Assembly (NCBI RefSeq): GCF_907164915.1
Contig: NC_061869.1
Location: forward strand, 25,909,616 to 25,973,615
Length of the DNA stretch: 64,000 bases
Source of the DNA: Impatiens glandulifera
Taxonomy: Eukaryota; Streptophyta; Magnoliopsida; Ericales; Balsaminaceae
Direction of reading: 5' to 3'
Below are positions 1-8,514 of this stretch, piece by piece; within the stretch, counting starts at the first letter, position 1; every line of letters begins with the position of its first letter. A program made the position numbers and the translations under genes. The notes beneath the pieces are model-generated. The model searched no databases and was not told the origin of the DNA. It saw only the letters and a program-made list of their open reading frames with translations.

Positions 1-1310
1 ATAGAATATAATAAAAATAATTACGCAAATTATATAAATTTAATTTAATTTAATTCTCTTTTATTAATCCAATATAAACTAACCATCTTCCATTTTAATA
101 TATTCTCATGATTTTTAATACGTTGATTTCCATTACAGTCGAACACGTTTTTAACATGTTTAATACGTTTTTAACATGCTTAACACGTTTGAACATGTTT
201 AACATGTTCAACATATTTTTTACACGTTTAACACGTTTTTGGCACGTTTAAACACACTTTTGATAGCATTGTAATCAGATAATTCATTTACGTTTTTCAC
301 TTTTTAGATTTTATTTAGAATGTTACGACTTCAAAATTATTCTAGGCCTGTCTAGAATGATCTCTTAAACTCGTTGTTTTTTTTTCCCGTTTTTGGGAAT
401 TTTTAATAAAATGACGCTAAGTCGTTTTTCCCAAAAAAAAACACGCTTTTGACATGTTTAACACATTTTAACACTTAAAATAGATTTTCACACGTTAACA
501 TGGTTTTCACATTTTTGGCACGTCTAATACATTTTTGATATTTTTAATACGTTTAACATATTTTCACATGTTTTAACAAGTTTGGCATGTTTTTCACATG
601 CTTGACACGTTTAACACGTGTTTGACATGTTTAACATGTTTTTCATGTTTTTAGCGCGTTTAACACGTTTAACATGTTTTTCACGTTTAACATGTTTTTT
701 GCATGATTAACACATTTTTCACATATTTTATATATTTTTGGCACGTTTAACACATTTTTAACATGTTTTGGCACGTTTAACATGTTTTGACTAGTTTAAC
801 ACATTTTTAACATGTTTTGGCACGTTTAACATGTTTTGACTAGTCTAACACATTTTTGGCATGTTTAACATATTTTTAGCACATTAAACATGTTTTGGCA
901 CGTTTAACATATTTTTTTGCACGTTTAACATGTTTTTGACATTTTAACATATTTAACACGTTTTTGCACGTTTAACACATTTTTGACATTTTAACACGTT
1001 TAACACGTTTTGACACATTTAATATATTTTTGGCACATTTGACACATTTGACAAGTTTTAAAATGTTTTTGACACGTTTAACACATTTTTGACACATTTA
1101 ACATGTTTTGGCATGTTTTACATGTTTTGACATGTTTAACGACACATTTAACACGCTTTGGAACCTTAGACACATTTTGGCATGTTTAATACGTTTTTGA
1201 CATGTTTAACACGTTTTGACTCGTTTAATATACTTGTGAAACATTTAAAATTTTTGGTCCGTTTAATTTATTTTTTCTCTGTCTAATATGTCTTTGACAT
1301 TATTTTACAT
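1..1310. repeat. Degenerate minisatellite, forward arm
   Basis: Dozens of imperfect ~12-20 bp units built on TTTAACACGTTTTTGGCACG, with variants such as TTTAACATG and TTTTTGACATG. Around 760-850 a larger ~60-bp unit containing GTTTTGACTAGT is repeated in tandem. It is interrupted by a LINE fragment at 264-439. It has no coding capacity. Confidence 0.85.
264..439 (+). mobile_element. 5'-truncated LINE 3' end inserted in the minisatellite
   Basis: This 176-bp insert ends in an A-run and is flanked by 13-bp repeats, AACACACTTTTGA at 251-263 and AACACGCTTTTGA at 440-452 (one mismatch). The second minisatellite copy reads straight through the equivalent site near 47627-47640, giving an empty site. 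The insert matches, in inverse orientation, the 3' part of the LINE fragment at 22536-22997. Long target duplication, A-tail and 5' truncation are typical of target-primed reverse transcription. Confidence 0.75.
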
Positions 1311-1499
1311 TTTTTGATTCGTTTAAAATAATTTTGATTTTTTGATATTATTTTAATATTTTAATTTCTAAATTAGTTGAAGAAATAAAATGTGAGATTA
1401 ATATGAATTATTTAAATAATATTAAAATCATTCATACTAAATAAAGTCTAGAATATGGTAAACCCTATTAATTTTTAAAAATAAATTAACTCATAAAAC

Positions 1500-2075
1500 G
1501 GACCAAAAATATTAAATGTGTCACAAGTGTGTTAAACATGCCAAAACGTATTAAACATGTCAAATGTGGTAAATGTGCCAAAATTTATCAAACATGCCAA
1601 AATGTGTTAAACATGCCAAAACGTGTTAAACGTGCCAAAAACATGAAAAACGTGTTAAATATGTCAAAAACGTGTTAAACATGTAAAAACATATTAAATG
1701 TGCCAAAACTTGAAAAATGTTAAACGTGGAAAAAACATGAGAAACATGTTTAATTGGTGAAAAATGTGTTAAATGTGTCAAAAACGTGAAAATGTGTTAA
1801 ACGTGTCAAATATGTGCGTGCCAAAATGTGAAAACGTGTTAAGCATGTTAAAAATATGTTAAACGTGTCAAAAACGTAAAAACGTGTACAAAAATGTGTA
1901 AAACATGTCAAAAAAGTGAAAAACGTATAAATACGTGTTAAACGTGTTCAATATGTAAAACACATTTTAATCGTCCCAAAAACGTGAAAACATGTTAAAC
2001 ATGTTAAAAATGTGAAAAATACGTGTTAAACATTTCAAAAACGTGTTAAACGTATCAAAAACGTGATAATTACTC
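1500..2075. repeat. Degenerate minisatellite, inverted arm
   Basis: The same repeat family as 1-1310 but reverse-complemented (units such as GTGTTAAACGTGCCAAAAAC). The two arms are separated by about 190 bp of AT-rich spacer and could form a very long imperfect hairpin. The copy at 47278-48905 keeps only a short remnant of this arm near 48550-48590. Confidence 0.8.
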
Positions 2076-2397
2076 AACTAAAAAAATATCGGTTCAATAT
2101 TTTAACATCCTAAATTCCAAAAAAAATATTATCGATTGACAACTTTAATCGTGTTTTAAATAATAAAAAAATAAATTATTTTGTTAAAAAAATTGGAATT
2201 ACAATTCGGACCTAAAAAGATTGGGATTGAGACTATAAAATTACACAATATTCAATTCCATTGGAATTGTAATTACAATTCCAATTCCAATTCTTAATAT
2301 TAAAGTGTCTACCAAACATAAAAATTAGAATTGGACCGGACCCTCCAATTTCGATTCTAATATCAATTACAGGGTTACCAAACACACTTAGAGAATT

Positions 2398-2575
2398 CTA
2401 GAGAGTTATCATATCTACATACTTTAGGAACTCCTAGAGAATTCTAGAGAGTTCCATGATCTTAACTACAATAAGAAACTCTTAGAGAATTCTAGAGAGT
2501 CCCACAAAAGGGAAAAGACTACAAAACCTAGAAAATTCTAAAACTTTCTAGAGAATGTACTTTGTGGGATTGACA
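2398..2575. repeat. LTR-like remnant with CTAGAGAATTCTAGAG repeats
   Basis: Contains several copies of the palindromic word CTAGAGAATTCTAGAG and ends in GGGATTGACA. The homologous piece at 48906-49039 ends GGGCTTGACA, and its partner left of the minisatellite element (from ~47066) begins TGTCACGGACTG. Together they look like one LTR split by the transposon. No clean target duplication was found. Confidence 0.4.
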
Positions 2576-2675
2576 TCTTCAACACATTTGAAGTAAGGTA
2601 TAATTTGTGTGTCCATATTTGGCTCACATGTTCTAATTGAAGCCTTTGGAGTTCCGCTCTAGGGAAGTCACAAAT

Positions 2676-3325
2676 CTTCAAGGTTTCATCCTCCATCTTC
2701 TTCTTAAACGTCACCGCCAACTTTTCCATCCTCCAAAACTGCATTAAAGACGTCATTTGGAAAATCAACTACATCAGAAATATCGAGTACTTCAAACAAT
2801 CAACAATTGCATCTTCATTTGCCGCAACCCTTCTAATGTAATAGAAAGGAAAAGATTATGGAGGTGACAAGTTTTGCGCCTAATTAAATGATTAAGTGTA
2901 TTTGTGGGTTATGTGCTTAAACCCTTGTGACCATATTTTTATAAGAAGTGGCTACATTAGCCTCTTTAAGGTGCTGAGTTCGAGCCCGTCAGACGATAAG
3001 TTTTGTGATTGGTTAAATGGTTAAGTGTGTTTGCGGGCTATGTGCTTAACCCGCTGGGATTAGTCGCACTACATATGAGAAGCGGAACCCAGCAATCTAA
3101 AAAAACAAAAAAAACTTTCGAACAGAAAATTTCTGGTTCGAAAAGTTTCCATATTGCAGGAACGATCATTCACTATTTCGCAGTCGAACAGTGTATTTAA
3201 AACCTTGCTTATTTCCATAATACTTAAAAACTATCTATTCTCATTCCTCAAAACCCTAATATCAAAATACCATCCAAATCTTTCACACATGGTTCTATCT
3301 TAAGATATTTTAATATATACATTTA
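2676..3325. repeat. ~650-bp direct repeat, left copy, flanking the Copia remnant
   Basis: From GTTTCATCCTCC to TATATACATTTA this block recurs almost unchanged at 5604-6289, on the other side of the Copia remnant. The right segmental copy has it once (about 49157-49850). The repeat is far longer than the 5-bp duplication made by LTR-element integration. It includes SINE-like copy 1. Confidence 0.8.
2866..3112 (+). mobile_element. SINE-like element, copy 1
   Basis: A ~250-bp unit with a Pol III B-box-like word (GAGTTCGAGCCCG, near 2979), A-box-like words (TTAAATGGTTAAGTG) and an A-rich tail (CTAAAAAAACAAAAAAAAC). Related copies lie at 5786-6040, 49329-49592 and, more diverged, 43075-43245. Copies 1-3 sit inside larger duplicated blocks, so only two insertion events need be assumed. 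Confidence 0.4.
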
Positions 3326-5090
3326 CCTTTTATTACTCCAGGTTTCTTCAGGAATTCTGAATTCAATAGGAACAGAGGGTTCCCTGTTTATCAAATAGGC
3401 GGCAATATTTATAGCTTCTGCCCAGATGGTTTTAGGCAGCCCTGCATGCAATCTTATGCTTCTAGCACGCTCTTTCAATGTTCGATTCATTCTTTCAGCT
3501 ACTCCATTCTCTTGAGGCGTTCGGGGAACAGTCTTCACCATACTGATCCCATTCTCAGCACAATACTCTTTGAAATCTGAATTGATATATTCAACTCCGT
3601 TGTCGGATCTCAAGCACTTAACTTTCTGATTTGTTTCATTTTCAACCAAAGCCTTCCACTTCTTTAAAATATCAAATACTTCAGACTTGTACTTCATAAA
3701 GTAAACTCATACTTTTCTTGTTGAATCATCTATAAATGTCACGTAGTATTGTGATCCGTCAATAGAAGAAACAGGTGCAGGTCCCTACACATCAGTGTGT
3801 ACCAACTCTAGCCTTTCTTTCTTGAGCTCATTCCTAATTTTTAAGAAACTCACCCGTTTCTGTTTTCCAAGAATGCAGGTTTCACATAACTAATATTCAA
3901 CAGACTTCAATTCTGGAATCTGCCCATTCTTCAAAAAAATTTCATCCATTTTTCGCTCATATGGCCCAACCTGCAATGCCACGGCTCATTATTCTTCGAG
4001 TCATCAACTACAGCAGCAATTGATTCTCTGCAAGTTGAAGTCGTGTATAACGTTTCAGTTTTGTGACCTCGAGCAACAACTATTGCTCCTTTAGTCACCT
4101 TCCACGCACCATTTCCACAACTGAAATTCTGACCTTCTTCATCAAGTTGTGTGATTGAGATCAAATTGCGCATTAAACTTGGAATGTATCTCACCTTATT
4201 AATCTTCCAAACAAAACCATTTGCCATCTTCAATTTGATGTCCCCAATGCCAACAATATCTAGTGGCTCACCATCTGCGAGATAAACTTTCCCATAGTTT
4301 CTATCCACATAATTCTCCATTAATTCTTTATGGACAGTGGTGTGGAAAGACGCTCCAGAGTCCAAAACTCATAAATCTATCGGACTATCAGTGATAGATT
4401 CTGTAACAACGTTGGCTACATAATTTTTATCATCACTATTTTTCTTCGGTGCTTTGCAGTTCCTATTTAAATGACCTTGTTTACCACAATTCCAGCACTC
4501 AAATGTCCTCCCAGACTTGGACTAACTCCTCCTGCTCCTTGACATAGATCTGCTCTTACCTCGGTTGAAATTTCTATCATTACCTCTTCCCCTGTTTTCT
4601 ACATTCAGAGTATAACCTTTGAATGTTTCACCAGAATCAATTTTACAAACCTCTTTAGCAAGAATACAATCTCTAACTTCAACAAATTTCAGTTTAGCAT
4701 TTCCAACTGAATTACTAATTGCTGCCCTCATAGGTTCCCAACTATTTGGTAGAGATGCTAACAAAATCAGGGCACTAACTTCATCCCCAAAATCAATCTC
4801 AACAGATAGCAATTAATTCACAATTGTATTGAATTCATTCAAATGAGTAGTGACAGAAGTACCTTCAACCATTCTTAAGTAAAAGAGTCTTTTCATTAAG
4901 TGTACATTGTTGTTAGCAGATGGTTTCTCATACATATCAGAAAGAGCTTTCATCAGACCCATGGTGGTCTTCTCCTTTGCTACATTGTGAACAACCGTCT
5001 TAGCTAGCGTCAATCGAACAACTCCCAAAACATGTCTATCAAGGAGTTTCCATTCATCTTCATCCATCTTCTCTGGTTTCTCACTCAAAG
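3326..5090 (-). pseudogene. Copia gag-protease-integrase remnant
   Basis: Broken frames on the minus strand. 5088-4813 and 4812-4522 are gag of the retrotransposon UBN2 type, ending in an RS-rich stretch (SMSRSRRS). A zinc knuckle follows (codons near 4430-4500). 4365-3931 carries the protease signature DSGASFHTT near its start and a GAG-pre-integrase segment with WHCRLGHMS. 3697-3323 is integrase core with DNGVEY and the PQENGVAERMNRTLKE motif. Stops and frameshifts separate the pieces and the integrase is cut after about 120 residues. The protease Asp is intact here, unlike the sister copy at 41.5 kb. Confidence 0.88.
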
Positions 5091-5245
5091 GAACATGAAG
5101 CTTCTTTCAATAGAGGTAATCTTCAATCTGCATTCTCCAGAAGACATAATCTGTCCCATCAAATCTTCCAATCCCATGTCCTATACTGTTCTCACTTGCC
5201 ATCATTTTCAATGTTCAGATCTAGCCTAGCTGTTCTGATACCAGT

Positions 5246-5603
5246 TATTGGGATTTGTATCTCCCAAATCCGACCTGCTTGAAAACAATATGTAAAAACA
5301 CAAGAAAGAAGAACACACAGATTTATAGTGGTTCACTCAAATTGAGCTACATCTACTTCAGCCACCACCAGATTTACTATGAAGAAAAGAAGGAATACAA
5401 AGTTTTTGCCTCACACTATATCTCTCTAGAATTCTGTCTTCACAATGTAAACCCTTAATAATTACATATTTATAGGGTAAACATTCATGTAATAAACTTA
5501 AATAACTTTGGTCATACCCAAGCCCAAAACCAAAAAGAAAAACCCAATAAACTCTAATTAACAGTGTAGAGTTTATTATAAGTGTAGGCTCCATAACTCA
5601 ACA
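5246..5603 (-). repeat. 5' LTR of the truncated Copia element
   Basis: On the minus strand it begins TGTTGAGTTATGG and ends CAAATCCCAATA, about 358 bp. It contains a TATA word (CTATAAATA, near 5467-5476). The sequence immediately inside (5232-5243) reads TGGTATCAGAAC, one base from the usual initiator-tRNA-Met primer site. Confidence 0.88.
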
Positions 5604-6289
5604 GTTTCATCCTCCATCTTCTTCTTAAACGTCACCGCCAACTTTTCCATCCTCCAAAACTGCATTAAAGACGTCATTTGGAAAATCAACTACATCAGAA
5701 ATATCGAGTACTTCAAACAATCAACATTTGCATCTTCATTTGCCGCAACCCTTCCAATGTAATAAAAGGAAAAAATTATGGAGGTGACAAGTATTGCACA
5801 TAATTAAATGATTAAGTGTATTTGTGGGTTATGTGCTTAAAACCTTGTGACCACATTTTTATAAGAAGTGGATAAATCAGCCACTCTAAGGTCCTGAGTT
5901 CGAGCCCGTTAGACGGTAAGTTTTGTGCTTGGTTAAATGGTTAAGTGTGTTTGCAGGCTATGTGTTTAACCCGCGGGGATTAGTCGTACTACATATGAGA
6001 AGCAAAATCCAGCAATCTAAAAAAACAAAAAAAACTTTCGAACAGGAAATTTCTGGGTCAGATTTCCGGGCGAACCGTCCTGTCGAACAAGATTTTGGCC
6101 GATTCGAAAAGCTTCCATATTGCAGGAACGATCATTCACTATTTCACAGTCGAACAATGTATTTAAAACCTTGCTTATTTCCATAATACTTAAAAACTAT
6201 CTATTCTCATTCCTCAAAACACTAATATCAAAATACCATCCAAATTTGTCACACATGGTTCTATCTTAAAATATTTTAATATATACATT
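5604..6289. repeat. ~650-bp direct repeat, right copy
   Basis: Second copy of 2676-3325, resuming directly at the end of the Copia LTR with GTTTCATCC. It continues past TATATACATTTA into sequence (AGTTGTTCAATTATATATA) that also follows the single copy in the right half (near 49850). It holds SINE-like copy 2 at 5786-6040 and small indels relative to the left copy. Confidence 0.8.
5786..6040 (+). mobile_element. SINE-like element, copy 2
   Basis: Same unit as 2866-3112: B-box-like GAGTTCGAGCCCG near 5896-5908, TTAAATGGTTAAGTG, and an A-rich tail ending near 6040. It is part of the 650-bp direct repeat, so it was copied with it and not inserted separately. Confidence 0.4.
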
Positions 6290-6409
6290 TAGTTGTTCAA
6301 TTATATATATATAGGATATTGTGAAACTTGACATTGACTTATATGCAACTTCAAATTAAGAATTCTATGGGTATTTCATATTTTTATCTTTCTCAATTAT
6401 TACCTAAAA

Positions 6410-6810
6410 TTGAGGGGGTTTTTGGAAATGATTTATAGTCATTTATTCAATAAAAATCCAAAGGAAAAAATGAATACAAGTGTTAAAATCAGGACAAAAT
6501 CAGGCTTTTATCAACATCACAACAAGCTAAAAAAACATTACAACAAAAAAGCTGCATTTTTCTGAATTAAACATAATAGTAAGCATGAATACACAAACGA
6601 ACAAAGAGCCATCTTCTTTTTCTTCATCTAGCCTTGTATGATTGAATTTTTATGACTTCTTCAAAAGCAATATCCATCATTCACATCGATCCCAATTAGC
6701 CGATGTTATAGGAATCCCCCTCCATGTATATAGCCGATGTTATAGGAATCCTCCATGTATATAGATCCCAATTAGCCAATGTTACAGGAATCCTCCTCCA
6801 TGTATGAATA
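6410..6810 (-). mobile_element. LINE 3'-end remnant, left copy
   Basis: Homologous to the 3' part of the longer LINE fragment at 49966-50990, sharing TTTGGAAATGATTTATAG and TTCAATAAAAATCCAAAGG. Only the 3' untranslated part and the last few codons remain. The word CCGATGTTATAGGAATCC is repeated locally at 6700-6790. Nothing beyond the end of the reverse transcriptase frame can be read. Confidence 0.55.
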
Positions 6811-7283
6811 AGTGTCAACACTAATAAAATTAATTAATTCAAAATGATTATTGATAAGATTTTGGAAAATATTTAAAGTGATTCCTTTTGTGAATAATAT
6901 TTTTAATTAAAATAAAACAGTTCTATAATTATATATAGATAAGGAAAATATAATTAAACAATCTTTCGTATATTCTCCCATATTTGTTGAATTTTACAAA
7001 TAAATGTTCTTTATAGAAAATATGTATTATGTTAATAAACATGATACTATGAACCACACATACTCATTTCTTATAAATTTAAATTGACTTTTTTTTTTTT
7101 TGATAACTAAAAAAATGTACTTCAAAATTAACAAAAACAGATACATATAATCCAAAGGTTACCATGTACTCGTAAGCCCCGTGAATCATGAAGGTGGTAC
7201 TAGATATTATGAGCTAGTAGATCTTAATCACTTTAGAAGCCAAAGACCCTATTCTAATAAAAAATCCATTATAGGCTAGTAAC
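6811..7283. other. AT-rich intergenic sequence ending in the MULE target duplication
   Basis: No gene seen. The stretch resembles the AT-rich blocks at 18300-18960 and 54200-54800, sharing CATGAATCATGAAGGTGGTA-type words and AAGACCCTAT. It ends with CTAGTAAC (7276-7283), which recurs directly after the MULE at 15762-15769. Confidence 0.6.
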
Positions 7284-7434
7284 GGGAAATTGGATGAAAT
7301 GACCCTACAAATAAGGCTATTTGCATCCGTGGTAATGTTTAATAATTTTTGATCTGATGACCACTTATTTTTTTTTTGACGATTTTACCCTTTTCGCGTA
7401 ACGCGAAGGGACTCCGCGTTTCGCGAAGTGAAAC
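7284..7434 (+). repeat. MULE left terminal inverted repeat
   Basis: Pairs with 15607-15761 in inverse orientation. Shared words include ATGACCCTACAAATAAGG, CCTTTTCGCGTAACGCGAAG and GCGTTTCGCGAAGTGA. A TATA-like word (GATATATATACTC, about 7440) and a pyrimidine-rich stretch follow, as expected if the terminal repeat drives the adjacent gene. Confidence 0.92.
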
Positions 7435-7827
7435 GGTATTGATATATATACTCAAATTTTTTCATTTCTCTCATTTTCTTTCTCTCTCCTCCTTTCTTTC
7501 CTCCGGATTTTGTCGCCGGCGGCGTAAACTCCGGCGACGTCGACTATTATGAATGAAATCTACAAGATAAGAAACCTAATCCCCGAATCTATGTTTATAT
7601 AACAGATTTATGTTCTTATTTGTATTTCTTAATGAAACCCTAACCCTAAATATGTTCTTTTTGGTGATATTTGTTCATATTGAATCATATTTGTTCATAT
7701 TGGGTTATATTTGTTCATATATGTTCATATTTGTTCATATATTGGTTTATTAGTTCATATTGGTTCATCTTATTGATTGTTCTTTTGGCTGTGATGATAT
7801 TTGCAGATGATATCGTTTCTGCTAGTT

Positions 7828-8012
7828 ACTTAACGAAGCGTTAAGTACTTAACGAAGCGTTATGTACTTAGCGAAGCGTTAAGTACTTAACGCTTCGTTA
7901 AGTACTTAACGCTTCGTTAAGTACTTAACGCTTCGTTAAGTACTTAACGCTTCGTTAAGTACTTAACGCTTCGTTAAGTACTTAACGCTTCGTTAAGTAC
8001 TTAACGCTTCAG
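7828..8012. repeat. 19-bp repeat array 1 (MULE, 5' of the Ulp1 gene)
   Basis: About ten 19-bp units. The first three read CGAAGCGTTAAGTACTTAA-wise and the next seven read CGCTTCGTTAAGTACTTAA, so the array flips orientation once. Each unit contains the perfect palindrome TTAAGTACTTAA and the half-palindrome CGCTTCG/CGAAGCG. A further partial pair lies at 8425-8460, in the leader intron. Confidence 0.95.
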
Positions 8013-8139
8013 CACGCGCGCGTAGGAAGACGAAGAGGCGCGCGTATATGCACGCGCCATACCATATATTTTAAAAAATAAAACATTTGGACATTCATTT
8101 CTTTCCCTCTTCTATCCTCTCGATTCCTCTCTCTCTACA

Positions 8140-8514
8140 ACCGTCTCACTGAAGAACACATTGACAAGGCCGATCTTCCCGTCCCCCTCGTGTCCTCCCT
8201 CTCTATCATTTATTCCCCATAAATCTCAGGTTAGTTTTATTTTGGTTGTTGCATGTCTTTTTTTGGTTATGGGTTTTCATATTTGCATGTTTAGTTTTAG
8301 GGTTTTGGCTGTTTCAGTTTATTTGGTTAGGTTTAGCGTTTAATGTTTGTTTCTGGTTATTGATTATTGCATTATATTTGCATGTTTGTTTCTGGTTGTT
8401 GGTTATTGTTTCTGGTTTAGGGATTCGCGAAGTACTTAGCGAAGCGTTAAGTACTTAGCGTTTGATGTGGTCTATGTATATGATCTTACATTTTTGTTGT
8501 TGTTCCTTTTGTAG
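8140..8514 (+). promoter_or_regulatory. Leader exon and leader intron of the MULE Ulp1 gene
   Basis: Upstream, CATATATTTTAAAAAATAA (about 8062-8080) is a possible TATA region, followed by a CT-rich leader. A donor AAATCTCAG|GTTAGT at 8229/8230 and an acceptor CCTTTTGTAG at 8514, directly before the ATG, suggest a 285-bp intron in the 5' leader. The intron is T-rich and carries two 19-bp repeat units near its 3' end. Confidence 0.5.

Larger units (their letters stand above)
1..2397. mobile_element. Inverted-repeat DNA transposon loaded with minisatellite, left copy (cut by window start)
   Basis: The right end is an imperfect terminal repeat ending CCAAACACAC near 2397. The window starts about 150 bp inside the element, judged by alignment to the second copy at 47278-48905. 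The subterminal zone (about 2190-2397) is a run of AATTGGAATT/CCAATTCC-type words that pair imperfectly with the left end seen in the other copy. The interior is almost entirely degenerate short repeats. No transposase frame is present, so this is a non-autonomous element. Superfamily is uncertain: a terminus of the GTGTGTTTGG type suggests PIF/Harbinger or hAT. Confidence 0.6.
3326..5603 (-). mobile_element. Truncated Tnt1-like Copia retrotransposon (5' half only)
   Basis: Read on the minus strand: 5' LTR (5603-5246), an initiator-Met-type primer-binding site, gag, protease and part of integrase, then an abrupt stop near 3326 inside the integrase core. RT, RNase H and the 3' LTR are missing. 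It belongs to the same family as 40299-42458, since LTR and gag match closely. It cannot move on its own, having one LTR and several in-frame stops. Confidence 0.9.

Noticed and set aside
2866..3112. tRNA gene
   Set aside because: A B-box-like word is present but no cloverleaf can be drawn around it; a SINE-like reading fits the A-tail and copies better.
7630..7652. CCCTAACCCTAAAT, telomere-like repeat
   Set aside because: Only two units, next to CT-rich leader-like sequence; short telomere-box words are common in plant promoters.
7828..8012. Regular short repeats as a CRISPR array
   Set aside because: The 19-bp units are contiguous with no unique spacers, inside a plant transposon.
8161..8458. 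Short plus-strand frames rich in Phe/Leu/Val before the Ulp1-type gene
   Set aside because: They lie in the predicted T-rich leader intron and overlap splice signals; hydrophobic composition comes from TTT/GTT codons.
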